Below are positions 1 to 7,898 of a stretch of DNA of 64,000 bases, one piece after another. The notes under the pieces were generated by a model, which saw only the letters and a list, made by a program, of their open reading frames with translations, searched no databases and had not been told where the DNA came from. The position numbers and the translations under genes were made by a program. Source of the stretch: an uncultured Eubacteriales bacterium (GTDB lineage Bacteria; Bacillota; Clostridia; Peptostreptococcales; Anaerovoracaceae); assembly GCA_900320285.1 (NCBI GenBank), contig ONRQ01000003.1, forward strand, positions 1 through 64,000. The letters run 5' to 3'. Position 1 is the stretch's first letter, and each line of letters begins with the position of its first letter.

Positions 1-105
1 AGAGTGTAAGACGCTGAATCTTAGGACAAGGCGCAGTTCTCTGTGAAGCAGGAATCCCCCACCTCTAAGCATTCATGCGTAGGTGGCGGGAACGTTCAAA
101 CTATT
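1..105 (+). mobile_element. Right end of an IS200/IS605-type element (TnpB tail and end hairpin)
   Basis: Bases 2-46 read in one frame as a short basic tail (ECKTLNLRTRRSSL, then stop), which resembles the C-terminus of TnpB RNA-guided nucleases in Clostridia. It is followed at 56-90 by a hairpin with arms CCCCCACCT and AGGTGGCGGG (one bulge). TnpB genes of IS605 elements commonly end just ahead of such a right-end hairpin, which also forms the 3' part of the omega RNA. Only the tail lies inside the window, so I cannot tell whether the element is intact. The exact right boundary (placed near 105) is a guess. Confidence 0.45.
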
Positions 106-221
106 CTATCGGAGGAGCCCAGCCTAAGAAGAGAAATTGTTTAAACCTTGCGCTGACACCGTTTCAGGCGAAGTTTTATAAAATGATGAATCAATTATAG
201 CATATTATTTACTACCAATAA

Positions 222-232
222 TGTGTTATACT
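222..232 (+). promoter_or_regulatory. Extended -10 promoter of the 281-1342 gene pair
   Basis: TGTTATACT is an extended -10 (TG-N-TATACT at 224-232) about 50 bp ahead of the start codon at 281. No good -35 is visible 17 bp upstream, which extended -10 promoters tolerate. Confidence 0.4.
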
Positions 233-280
233 TTTAAGGTAAAACTTATGGTTTCATATTTCAGAATCGGAGAAAAAGCT

Positions 281-874
281 ATGAATAATAAAAAAGGCGG
301 ATTTGGTGCTAAGTTACTGTTGGTACTTATTCTGATGATTGCTTCTGCTGTCGGTGGAGCTTACGGCTTCCGTGTTTTCGACGGCAAGATGGCTGCCCGC
401 GATGCGACAAAGGCGATCGAGAATGTAGACATCACAGATTACGACACTGCTGAGCAGAGTGAGATCCAGGGCTATGTCGATAAGGCAAAGAAAGATCTCG
501 AGACGGCCAAGACACGTAAAGAGGTCTATGAGGTCATCAGTGAATTTATAGCTGATGTCGACAAGGTGCCGACTGCAAACGAGAAGAAGCTCGAGGAAGC
601 CCTTAAAGCGGCTGAAGAAGCGAAGCAGAAATACAACAATAACAATAGCAACAACAACAGCTATAACAACAATAACAATAATAATGATTACAATAATGAT
701 TACGACAGTAATCAGAGCCAGGATCAGTCATACAACACTGATAATTCGGATGACGACAGCGGCAATTACAAGAGCAACAATCTGAACACCAACAACGAGA
801 CAGAACAAGATAAAGAGGGCGGATTCCTGAACAGTCTGCTTGGCGGACTTGCCAACGGATCTGACGGCAACTAA
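281..874 (+). CDS. Membrane-anchored Asn-rich protein of unknown function
   Basis: The protein has 197 aa. I chose the ATG at 281 because GGAGA lies 8 bp upstream (269-273); an in-frame ATG at 221 sits in the promoter and lacks a ribosome binding site. Residues about 8-30 form one hydrophobic segment that could be an uncleaved signal anchor. Residues 40-115 are charged and helical, probably a coiled coil. Residues 115-185 are low complexity, dominated by Asn, Asp, Ser and Tyr, encoded by AAC/AAT runs. I recognise no family. The likely topology is an inner membrane anchor with an extracytoplasmic disordered tail. The gene is followed after 18 bp by a lipoprotein gene, so both are probably cotranscribed and surface located. 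Confidence 0.6.
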   Translation: MNNKKGGFGAKLLLVLILMIASAVGGAYGFRVFDGKMAARDATKAIENVDITDYDTAEQSEIQGYVDKAKKDLETAKTRKEVYEVISEFIADVDKVPTANEKKLEEALKAAEEAKQKYNNNNSNNNSYNNNNNNNDYNNDYDSNQSQDQSYNTDNSDDDSGNYKSNNLNTNNETEQDKEGGFLNSLLGGLANGSDGN

Positions 875-892
875 AGAAAAAGGAGAAAGGCT

Positions 893-1342
893 ATGAAAAA
901 AAGATCTCTTATCGTAATGCTAGTAGTGGCTGTTCTTGCTGCGATGTGCCTGACTGCATGCGGCCAGAAGGAGCCTCCTACTCTCGAATCCTACCTTAAC
1001 GATCATCCAGATCAGAAGACCCAAATCGATGAGCAGCTCGGCGCCAATGATGAGTTGAAGGGTGTCACTGTTGAATTCAGCGGCAATGACATGATCTATA
1101 CATGCGATATGGCAATCCGTGGAGGTATCACTGAAGAAGATGCTAAATCTGCTGAAGTAAAGGAGATGCTCGATACAGGTCTTGCAACTCAGGCTGATGC
1201 TTTCAAAGGCACTGCAAACACAGTTCTGGAGGAAGTGCGTAATGATGGTGCTGAGATAGAACAGGTAAGGATCATCGTAAACTACAATTATGGCGATTAT
1301 CAGATCACTACCGCAACCTTCGAATCCGATCCGGTCGAATAG
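893..1342 (+). CDS. Small lipoprotein, DUF4854-like
   Basis: The protein has 149 aa with a type II signal peptide: basic MKKR, a hydrophobic stretch, and a lipobox LTAC with the lipidated Cys near residue 23. The mature part starts near LESYLNDHPDQKTQIDEQ and ends with a short beta-rich region (IIVNYNYGDYQI). This layout matches small Clostridial lipoproteins of the DUF4854 type, an assignment from memory of the family pattern. RBS AAGGAGAAAGG (879-889) lies just upstream. The function is unknown. It ends ahead of a strong terminator. Confidence 0.6.
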   Translation: MKKRSLIVMLVVAVLAAMCLTACGQKEPPTLESYLNDHPDQKTQIDEQLGANDELKGVTVEFSGNDMIYTCDMAIRGGITEEDAKSAEVKEMLDTGLATQADAFKGTANTVLEEVRNDGAEIEQVRIIVNYNYGDYQITTATFESDPVE

Positions 1343-1376
1343 CATTCCGCCGGATCCTGCTAAAAGAGCAAAACTT

Positions 1377-1403
1377 AACCCCGCGTCAGCGGGGTTTTCT
1401 TCT
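1377..1403 (+). terminator. Rho-independent terminator of the 281-1342 pair
   Basis: Hairpin CCCCGC-GTCA-GCGGGG (1379-1394) is followed directly by TTTTCTTCTT. Confidence 0.85.
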
Positions 1404-1412
1404 TAAACAATA

Positions 1413-1436
1413 ACGGCTGCGCCGGTGCGCAGCCGC
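1413..1436 (-). terminator. Terminator of the rpmH-jag operon
   Basis: GC-rich hairpin CGGCTGCG...CGCAGCCG lies 13 bp beyond the jag stop. Read on the minus strand it is followed by TTATTGTTT, a moderate T-tract. It faces the opposing terminator at 1377-1403. Confidence 0.65.
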
Positions 1437-1448
1437 TTTAATTTGCTT

Positions 1449-2315
1449 TTACTTGGTTTCGATGATGACTTTGCGGTAAGGATCTTTTCCTTCGCTTCTT
1501 GTCTTTACGTTCGGATGGTTCTGCAGTGTGCAGTGGATAACCTTTCTCTCGTAAGGATTCATCGGTTCGAGTGTCGTCGGTCTTCCGCTTCTCTCAACCT
1601 TACCCGCGAGGCGGTTCGCAAGGTTCACGAGAGTCTTTTCTCTCTTTGCTCTGTAGTTCTCGGCGTCGAGGATGACTCTGATGTATTTGTCGGAGTCCTT
1701 GTTGACCACGTAACTTGCGAGGCACTGAACTGCGTCAAGTGTGGATCCTCTCTTGCCGATGATCGTTCCGGTGTCTTTTCCGGTGATCTCTACAAATACC
1801 AGCTCATCGCTTGCCTTTACGCTGAAGTCGAGATCTATTCCCATCTGTGTGGCAATGTCTCTCAGGAACTTCTCGAGCGGATGATTCTCAGCCGGATCGA
1901 GCTTCTTCACTTCGTAAAGCATTGTGTCTTCGAGCGACAGATTATATTTCTTCTTGGACTTGCGGCTCTTCTCTTTGCTGCGGGCCTTTTCTCTTGCTCT
2001 TGCGTCTTCCCTTTCTTCTGCTTCGAACTTGTCGTAATCTGCTCTTACTTCGTCAGGCAATTTCTGTGCGGAATTCTCCGGCAGACCTGCGAGTATTGCG
2101 TCCAAATCGTCAAAAGATGCTTTCTTAGCAGCTGCAGGCTCTTCTTCCCTGGCGGTTACCCTTACTCTCGCCAGCTTGGAGCCAATTCCGAGGAATCCGT
2201 TCGATGATTCTTCGAGCACCTCGATCTCTGCGTCCTCTCTACTGATTTTGAGTTCCTTAAGCGCGAGATCTACGGCAGTGTCGACATCGACTCCCCATTT
2301 TTCTGAAGATCTCAT
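1449..2315 (-). CDS. jag: Jag / KhpB (EloR) RNA-binding protein
   Basis: The protein has 288 aa. The N-terminus (residues 1-52, KWGVDVDTAVDLALKELKISREDAEIEVLEE...FLGIGSKLARV) is the Jag-N domain. A charged linker with many Ala, Glu, Lys and Arg residues follows (about 55-135). Then comes a KH domain whose core is ITGKDTGTIIGKRGSTLDAVQ, and an R3H domain ending in the PMNPYERKVIHCTLQ motif. Known role: KhpB pairs with KhpA to bind small RNAs and mRNAs and influences cell elongation. The gene starts 3 bp after yidC stops, the usual yidC-jag coupling. RBS GAAAGGAAG lies upstream. In many Firmicutes mnmE follows jag; here a terminator follows and mnmE sits at 19.75 kb on the other strand. Confidence 0.93.
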   Translation of the reverse strand: MRSSEKWGVDVDTAVDLALKELKISREDAEIEVLEESSNGFLGIGSKLARVRVTAREEEPAAAKKASFDDLDAILAGLPENSAQKLPDEVRADYDKFEAEEREDARAREKARSKEKSRKSKKKYNLSLEDTMLYEVKKLDPAENHPLEKFLRDIATQMGIDLDFSVKASDELVFVEITGKDTGTIIGKRGSTLDAVQCLASYVVNKDSDKYIRVILDAENYRAKREKTLVNLANRLAGKVERSGRPTTLEPMNPYERKVIHCTLQNHPNVKTRSEGKDPYRKVIIETK

Positions 2316-2318
2316 TTA

Positions 2319-3080
2319 TTAATAACTTCCTTTCATTCTAGCTCTCTTCTTCCTTGCGAGCTCCTTCTCTGCTCTTTCAACGAGCTTCTTCTTTTCTTTC
2401 TCAGCATTCATCTGATCCTTGATCTTGTTGATCCTTATATTAAAGAAGATCTGCATGAACTGACCGCCGGCCCAGTAGATCGCAAGTCCTGCAGGATACG
2501 ATCTTGCCAGCCAGAGGATACTCAGCGGGAAGAAATATTTCATGATCGCGTTCATTGCCTTCTGCTGGCCAGGGTTTGCTCCCGGCTGCGTCATGTTCAT
2601 CGCGCTGTTCATGCTGAAAGCAAAGAACGTTGCGAGACCTGCCGCGATAGGCAATATCCAGAGGTCCGGCTGTGCGAGGTCCTTGATCCAGAGGAAAGAC
2701 TCGTGGTTCGCGAACATCAGTGTCGGATCATCCGGCATGTACTTCATCGGATTTCTGAGAAGTGCGAAAAGTCCCATGATGATTGGGAACTGAATGAGCA
2801 TCGGAAGGCAGCCGCTCATCGGATTGAATCCGGTCTCGGCGTACAACTTCTGCATCTCTTCATTCATCTTTTCTTTGTCGTTGGCGTATCTGTTCTGAAT
2901 CTCTTTCGCCTTTTCCGACATGTCGGACATGTTTGCAGTCGACTTGATCTGCTTGGCGTACATCGGATAGAGAACGAGCTTAACGATGACCGTGAGGATG
3001 ATGAGAGAAATTCCGTAATTGCCCACCAGTCTGTATATCAGCGCAAGCAGATATCCGATAGGTTTTGCAATAATTCCCAT
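2319..3080 (-). CDS. yidC: Membrane protein insertase YidC (Oxa1 family)
   Basis: The protein has 253 aa, the short Gram-positive form without the large periplasmic domain. Five hydrophobic segments can be seen: residues 5-45, about 105-125, 130-155, 165-185 and 190-215. The family region NPMSGCLPMLIQFPIIMGLFALLRNP is present. The conserved positively charged groove Arg falls near LSILWLARSYPAGLAIYW. A basic C-terminal tail (KKKLVERAEKELARKKRARMKG) probably contacts ribosomes. YidC inserts small membrane proteins alone or with SecYEG. RBS CGGAGAA lies upstream of the ATG. No cleavable lipoprotein signal is evident at the N-terminus, unlike SpoIIIJ of Bacillus. Confidence 0.93.
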   Translation of the reverse strand: MGIIAKPIGYLLALIYRLVGNYGISLIILTVIVKLVLYPMYAKQIKSTANMSDMSEKAKEIQNRYANDKEKMNEEMQKLYAETGFNPMSGCLPMLIQFPIIMGLFALLRNPMKYMPDDPTLMFANHESFLWIKDLAQPDLWILPIAAGLATFFAFSMNSAMNMTQPGANPGQQKAMNAIMKYFFPLSILWLARSYPAGLAIYWAGGQFMQIFFNIRINKIKDQMNAEKEKKKLVERAEKELARKKRARMKGSY

Positions 3081-3113
3081 TTAATTCTCCGTTCTTGTAG
3101 TAAAACTCTGCAT

Positions 3114-3344
3114 TTATGGTACGGGATCATAGCCACCCGGGCGGCCCGGATGACATCTGAGTATTCTTTTGATACCCAGCCAGCTTCCTTTGAGCGCGCC
3201 GTACTTTTCCACAGCCTGTATGAAGTATGCGCTGCACGTAGGAGTATAACGGCAATGAGCTCCGATGTACGGAGATATGCCGATCTGATATGCCCTTACC
3301 AATGCTATGAGTATTCTTTGGATGATTGTCTTTTTACTTTTCAT
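3114..3344 (-). CDS. yidD: Membrane protein insertion efficiency factor YidD
   Basis: The protein is 76 aa from the ATG at 3344. A TTG 11 codons upstream is possible but would make an unusual N-terminus. Family motifs are all present: [31 protein letters not shown], followed by [25 protein letters not shown]. Conserved Cys residues lie in CRYTPTC and RCHPG. YidD is a peripheral membrane factor that helps YidC-dependent insertion. The start overlaps the 3' end of rnpA by 11 bp, the common rnpA-yidD overlap, so translational coupling is likely. The ribosome binding site (AGGCAGC) is weak, consistent with coupling. Confidence 0.9.
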   Translation of the reverse strand: MKSKKTIIQRILIALVRAYQIGISPYIGAHCRYTPTCSAYFIQAVEKYGALKGSWLGIKRILRCHPGRPGGYDPVP

Positions 3345-3693
3345 TGTTGCTGCCTGTGAGGATCCCGGCGCTTTCAAGCGATTTTTTCAGTACCTTCTCT
3401 ACTTCAGGTTCTTTGCATCCTGTTATTGATGCGCGTGCCACAAATATTATGTCGTACCCTTTTTTAATATTCGGCTCTACAGCTCTGTATGCTGCTCTCA
3501 TGAGCCTGCGGGATCTGTTTCTTTCTACTGAATTACCGACTTTCTTACTTGCAACGAATGCAGTTCTGGTAAACTTCAGCCCGTTTCTTCTGTAAAGAAT
3601 CACCGCAAATCTGCTGCCTCTGGACTTTCCCTGTTTATAAACCCGGGAAAAGTCACTCTGTTTTCGCAATGTGAGTTCGCTGTGATCTCTCAT
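3334..3693 (-). CDS. rnpA: Ribonuclease P protein component
   Basis: The protein has 119 aa. It is basic, with the hallmark RNR motif in [17 protein letters not shown] (residues about 53-70), the N-terminal [16 protein letters not shown] motif and the [11 protein letters not shown] strand. It is the protein cofactor of RNase P for 5' tRNA maturation. It lies between rpmH and yidD in the canonical order. The spacing to rpmH is 38 bp, and the ribosome binding site is poor. Confidence 0.95.
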   Translation of the reverse strand: MRDHSELTLRKQSDFSRVYKQGKSRGSRFAVILYRRNGLKFTRTAFVASKKVGNSVERNRSRRLMRAAYRAVEPNIKKGYDIIFVARASITGCKEPEVEKVLKKSLESAGILTGSNNEK

Positions 3694-3731
3694 TCAGACA
3701 CCAATTCAATTAAGTAAATCAAATAAGCAAA

Positions 3732-3866
3732 TTAAACAGTCAGAGATTTTCTGCCTCTTGCTCTTCTTCTCTTGAGTACTTTACGTCCGTTAGCTGTCGA
3801 CATTCTCTTGCGGAAGCCGTGCTCTTTAAGTCTCTGCCTTTTCTTAGGCTGATAAGTTCTTTTCAT
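3732..3866 (-). CDS. rpmH: 50S ribosomal protein bL34
   Basis: A 44-aa highly basic protein beginning [20 protein letters not shown] and continuing [24 protein letters not shown]. This matches bL34 along its whole length. The gene is the first of the leftward operon and borders oriC, as in nearly all bacteria. RBS AGGAGTAAG lies 8 bp ahead of the ATG at 3866. Confidence 0.97.
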   Translation of the reverse strand: MKRTYQPKKRQRLKEHGFRKRMSTANGRKVLKRRRARGRKSLTV

Positions 3867-4498
3867 TTTCTTACTCCTTTATCTAGTTATACTAATGTAG
3901 ATTATTATTCGTGTGCCCTCTGAATTCCATGAGCACATAGACCAAAAGATTATAGACTACAATATATAAAAAGTCAACAAATCCTGAAATATCAACGAGA
4001 TCGTAAATTTATATGAAAAAATAGCCGCGCGCCTGAATATATTTTATCCGAAACGTGCGAAGTATAACGGAGCTATTATATTTACGAATACATTTAAAGT
4101 AACGGCCCTTAAGCTTATACCAGCTCTCGAAAGCTTATGAGCATAAGTAACTCGGATGAAATATGTTCAGGGGTAGCTGCGGCTATTTCACTTACTTTTT
4201 TATTGTCTACATTTGTATTTTTAAATGATTTACATTCATTATTTTGTTTACAAAAACAAGGATAATTATTGATAATATTTTCTTTAACAAGCGTTTCTAA
4301 ATTTTATACAAAATCTATCAAAAATTGGGTTATACACAATATGTAGTGTAAGCTCTAAGTTATTAACAACTTTATCAACAACATGTGGAAAACTTATTTT
4401 TTGAAAGTCTCCTATTAGCTGATTTTAACTCTTTTTTGACCTTTGCATATGTGGAAAACTTTATGTAAAATGTGTTCACAAGGACGGAGTATACTAAA
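3867..4498. other. Chromosomal replication origin oriC (rpmH-dnaA part)
   Basis: An AT-rich 630-bp gap between divergent rpmH and dnaA. DnaA-box-like 9-mers cluster at its right end: TTATACACA 4330-4338, TTATTAACA 4360-4368, TTATCAACA 4372-4380, and TGTGGAAAA (reverse TTTTCCACA) at 4384-4392 and 4450-4458. The stretch 4195-4325 is very AT-rich and could be the unwinding element. Genes on both sides point away from it. A second box cluster lies between dnaA and dnaN, so the origin is probably bipartite as in Bacillus. The left part contains a structured repeat, listed separately. Confidence 0.85.
4019..4188 (-). repeat. Structured ~165-nt repeat, copy A (inverted, left of dnaA)
   Basis: The ends AAATAGCCGC (4019-4028) and GCGGCTATTT (4179-4188) form a closing stem. 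Read on the minus strand, the element contains the core AAGCTTAAGGGC (plus-strand 4105-4116) within a longer block identical to copy B, preceded by GCTCATAAGC and followed near the end by TTCGGATAAAATAT. Layout and spacing match copy B (5845-6006) and copy C (16662-16820). It could be a small structured RNA, a non-autonomous mobile element or an origin-associated DNA structure. The sequence alone does not decide. Confidence 0.75.
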
Positions 4499-5842
4499 TT
4501 GGATAAGAACAAGATATGGGGGACTACCCTCAGTTTTCTTAAAGATAATAATACGAGTCTAAGTTACAATACCTGGCTGGCTCCTCTCACCATTCATCAC
4601 ATTGAGGAGAATGCCGGTATTATTTATCTTGCATGGCCAAACCAGGCCAAACTTATCACTCATATCAATGACCATTATCTTCCTCAGATCGAAAATGCTT
4701 TAAACAGCAGCACAGATAAGAAGTATAAAGTAGTCATAAAGCCTGATAAGGAATACGAGATAGCCAAAATAGACACTTCAAGGATGAAAAACACCTTCAA
4801 TCAGGAGAAGCTTTTCAATCCTCGTTTTAACTTTGATAATTTTATCGTTGGAAATTCCAATAAATATGCTCATGCCGTATCCGTTGCAGTAGCTGAATCT
4901 CCTGGAGACATTTATAATCCTCTCTTTATTTATGGTGGTTCAGGCCTTGGAAAGACTCATCTTATGCAGTCTATCGGTGTCCAGATAATCCGTAATAATC
5001 CTGAAACCAAGGTTCTTTATGTTTCTTCGGAAATGTTCACAAATGAGTATATTACGGCTATCAAAGAGAATAAAACCAGAGTTTTCCGCAATAAATACCG
5101 CAAGCTCGATGTTCTTCTGATCGACGACATTCAGTTTATTGAAGGTAAGGAGCAGACTCAGGAGGAATTCTTCCATACTTTCGAATCTCTTTACCATAAT
5201 AATAAACAGATCGTTATTACAAGCGACTGCCCTCCTGTAAGTCTTAAGGGTCTTGATGAAAGGCTCCGTACGAGGTTCAGCTGGAACATGATCGCGGATA
5301 TCCAGCCGCCTGACTATGAAACAAGAGTTGCTATCCTCAGAAATCTTGCCGAAAAATCGGATATTGAAGTAACCGGCGAAGTAAGTGATGTTCTGAGTCT
5401 TATCGCTGACCAGGTAAAGGATAATATCCGTGAGCTTGAAGGAGCTTATAACAGAGTAGTTGGTCTTTCGCAGCTTCTCAATGAACCTATAAATGTTGAT
5501 AATGCGCGCAGCATTCTGAAGGATATCATTAAGGATAATGAACAGGCTGTTGCTCCTGAAAGAATCAGATCAATAGTTGCAAATCATTATAAAATCAAGA
5601 TCGCTGACATGGATTCTCCGAAGAGAAATGCTGAGATCACTCTTCCGAGACAGGTAGCAATGTATCTTTGCAGAGAAGAAACTGATCTTTCTCTTCCTAA
5701 GATAGGTAAGATCTTCGGAAACAGGCATTATTCAACAGTTATACATGCCGTTGAAAAGATTGAAGAGCAGCTTAAATATGATGAGATTCTCTATGAAAAT
5801 GTGGAGACTATCAGAGGGAAACTGCAATCCAGAAAAAGATAA
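4499..5842 (+). CDS. dnaA: Chromosomal replication initiator DnaA
   Basis: The protein has 447 aa from a TTG start at 4499. I chose this start because AGGACGGAG (4481-4489) lies 9 bp ahead and the product begins MDKNKIWGTTLSFLK, as DnaA proteins do; a GTG at 4472 overlaps this ribosome binding site. Domain I occupies residues 1-80. The AAA+ domain carries Walker A GGSGLGKTHL and Walker B VLLIDDIQF. The C-terminal domain IV has the DnaA signature around LSLPKIGKIFGNRHYSTVIHA, which binds the TTATCCACA boxes seen on both sides. DnaA-ATP melts oriC and loads DnaB. The gene is likely autoregulated through the boxes immediately upstream. Confidence 0.97.
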   Translation: MDKNKIWGTTLSFLKDNNTSLSYNTWLAPLTIHHIEENAGIIYLAWPNQAKLITHINDHYLPQIENALNSSTDKKYKVVIKPDKEYEIAKIDTSRMKNTFNQEKLFNPRFNFDNFIVGNSNKYAHAVSVAVAESPGDIYNPLFIYGGSGLGKTHLMQSIGVQIIRNNPETKVLYVSSEMFTNEYITAIKENKTRVFRNKYRKLDVLLIDDIQFIEGKEQTQEEFFHTFESLYHNNKQIVITSDCPPVSLKGLDERLRTRFSWNMIADIQPPDYETRVAILRNLAEKSDIEVTGEVSDVLSLIADQVKDNIRELEGAYNRVVGLSQLLNEPINVDNARSILKDIIKDNEQAVAPERIRSIVANHYKIKIADMDSPKRNAEITLPRQVAMYLCREETDLSLPKIGKIFGNRHYSTVIHAVEKIEEQLKYDEILYENVETIRGKLQSRKR

Positions 5843-5844
5843 CC

Positions 5845-6006
5845 AGGGCGCATCTAACCCGGACATATTCCATCCGGAGTTAGATTGCTCATAAGCCTGC
5901 GAAAGCTGGTATAAGCTTAAGGGCCGTGAATATATAAGCATGCGATAAGTAATGGCTGCGTTATAGTCCGCACATTCCGGATGAAATATGATCCGGCGTG
6001 CGCCCT
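5845..6006 (+). repeat. Structured ~165-nt repeat, copy B (right of dnaA)
   Basis: Starts 3 bp after the dnaA stop. Outer arms AGGGCGCA (5845-5852) and TGCGCCCT (5999-6006) close the element. Inside, ATCTAAC-CCGGA...TCCGG-(A)GTTAGAT makes a first strong hairpin, and CCGGATGAAATATGATCCGG near the 3' end makes another. The core AAGCTTAAGGGC sits at 5913-5924, followed by CGTGA and AAGCATGCG. It points opposite to copy A, so dnaA is flanked by inverted copies. Confidence 0.8.
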
Positions 6007-6111
6007 TAAATACATATTTTCTTTTATTAACATTTTAAAAATGGCTTTTAAATAGACTTTTCATCATTTGAAAACGGCCTTGAAAGGCTCAAAAATCAAT
6101 GTATTGAAAAG

Positions 6112-6129
6112 TTATCCACATTATCAACA
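6112..6129 (+). promoter_or_regulatory. DnaA boxes between dnaA and dnaN
   Basis: A perfect consensus box TTATCCACA (6112-6120) is followed without gap by TTATCAACA (6121-6129). This is the right half of a bipartite origin or a dnaN regulatory site. AT-rich sequence follows to 6170. Confidence 0.8.
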
Positions 6130-6231
6130 AGCTATACTACTAATACTAATAAAATATATATAAGAATAATCAGATCTGAAGCTGTCATTCATTGAATGAC
6201 TATAAGTAAGTCGTAAAGAAAGAGGATCATT

Positions 6232-7335
6232 ATGAAAATTTATTGCAACAGAACAGAATTGAATAAAGCTCTCAATAATGTATCTCATTCAGTTCCTGTA
6301 AGAACAACATCAAGCATTCTTGAAGGAATACTTGTAAATGTAGAACAAGGAAAGATGTTCCTTACAGCTACTGATACAAACATGACTACTGAAACAGTCA
6401 TCAATGTAAATTCAGAAGGAATATGTGAATTCGTTGTTCCTGCAAAGCTGTTCAGCGCTATCATCTCCAAGCTTCCTGAAGATGAGATGATGATCGATTA
6501 TGACAGTAACAAATCAAAGATCAATATAAAGTGTGCCGGATCCAGCTCCGAAATAATATGCTTCAGGGGAGATGAATATCCTAAGCTTTTCATCGATGAA
6601 GGTGAAAGGGAGATATTCCTGGATAAGGAAGATGTAAAGAAGCTCATTAAAAAGACTGCTTTCAGTGCTTCCACAGATGAATTCAACAGAATCATTACCG
6701 GAGTTCTTCTTGAAATCAAAGACGGATACATGAAGATGGTCGGAGTAGATCCTTACAGGATAGCTACTTATAAGATCGATGTTGAAAATAATGAAAATAT
6801 AAGTGTTATCATTCCGGCTAAGCTGATCATTGAAGTTGCCAAGTTTATTGATGATGACGGCGATTCAAAGATGAGCTTAGAAATAGTTGATAACAAAGTT
6901 ATCCTTAAATTCAATAATAATAAGGTAATAATCAACACTTATTCCGGCAAATTCATAGACTATGAGAGAATTCTTAATAAAGAAGGAAATATAAATGTAA
7001 GAGTTAAGAGAGATGATCTTCTTAAGAGTACAGAAAGAGCATCACTCCTGGCTTCAGTTCAGAATAATAACCTGATCAGATTCAATATTGGTAAGGATAT
7101 GATATATATCACTTCTCTGAATGAAGAGGGTAATATTGAGGAAAAGGTTGAGATAATAAATGATGGCGAAGATCTTAATATAGGAATCAATTCCAGATAT
7201 TTAAAGGATGCTCTCAGTGTAATAGAAGATGAAGAAATTAATATCAACTTCAAAGACAGTGTTAGTCCTGTAATTATCAAACCACTTAAAGGGGATAAAT
7301 ACACTTATCTGATTCTTCCTATCAGAATGAATTAG
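6232..7335 (+). CDS. dnaN: DNA polymerase III beta subunit (sliding clamp)
   Basis: The protein has 367 aa, the usual clamp length, with three repeated clamp folds. The start MKIYCNRTELNKALNNVSHSVPVRTTSSILEGILV matches the N-terminal fold and the end YLILPIRMN matches the family C-terminus (YxxxPxR). RBS AAGAGGATC lies before the ATG. It tethers polymerase III to DNA. The gene is unusually AT-rich with many AAT, ATA and AGA codons compared with genes past 11 kb. recF and gyrBA, frequent neighbours, do not follow; a terminator does. Confidence 0.97.
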   Translation: MKIYCNRTELNKALNNVSHSVPVRTTSSILEGILVNVEQGKMFLTATDTNMTTETVINVNSEGICEFVVPAKLFSAIISKLPEDEMMIDYDSNKSKINIKCAGSSSEIICFRGDEYPKLFIDEGEREIFLDKEDVKKLIKKTAFSASTDEFNRIITGVLLEIKDGYMKMVGVDPYRIATYKIDVENNENISVIIPAKLIIEVAKFIDDDGDSKMSLEIVDNKVILKFNNNKVIINTYSGKFIDYERILNKEGNINVRVKRDDLLKSTERASLLASVQNNNLIRFNIGKDMIYITSLNEEGNIEEKVEIINDGEDLNIGINSRYLKDALSVIEDEEININFKDSVSPVIIKPLKGDKYTYLILPIRMN

Positions 7336-7354
7336 AAAATTATAATAAATAGAA

Positions 7355-7412
7355 AAAAGAGGCTAAAATATATTCGCAGTCGACCGGCTCTCGCTATATT
7401 TTAGCCTCTTTT
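7355..7412 (+). terminator. Terminator after dnaN
   Basis: An 18-bp stem AAAAGAGGCTAAAATATA ... TATATTTTAGCCTCTTTT with a 22-nt loop; T-rich sequence follows. Confidence 0.8.
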
Positions 7413-7785
7413 CTATTGTATCTATTGTAGTGTATCTATTGTAGTTATATTGAATTAACTTCATTATTTATAGAATTTTTGCAATGTTTTATTATTTTTA
7501 ATGATAAAAATAGTTAAAATATTGAACTATTTTGATAGTTTTGGACAATTTAACAACATAAATTGAGAAATGTATTGTCGATTCTTTAAATTTTTAGAAA
7601 TTTTTCAATATTTTTTATAAATTTAATAGTAATTTTAAAATTATATTATAAAAATATTGTCAAATTATATGATTTAAAGAGAAATGTTCAATACTAATCT
7701 GTAGCAAAGGATGTTATCATTTGAAATTATAAAATTTTTAATAAATAAATAATTATTATCTTAATTATCATATGTAAATATTAAT
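7413..7785. other. AT-rich non-coding gap
   Basis: About 370 bp of very AT-rich sequence with no credible reading frame. It begins with three copies of TCTATTGTA (7413-7445). I see no promoter I would defend, no tRNA and no conserved motif. It lies between two terminators and close to oriC. Confidence 0.5.
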
Positions 7786-7820
7786 TAAAAATTCATCCCC
7801 TAAACTTGCGGGGATGAATT
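7786..7820 (-). terminator. Bidirectional-type terminator after psuG
   Basis: A 13-bp stem AAAATTCATCCCC ... GGGGATGAATTTT. It has A-runs on one side and T-runs on the other, so it can end transcription from psuG (minus) as well as from the left. Confidence 0.75.
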
Positions 7821-7898
7821 TTATGAGGACTTATTTTAATTACTAAGATTATTCTTATAAGTAAAAATACTTAATAAGAATTATTAAAATGGCTAAAT

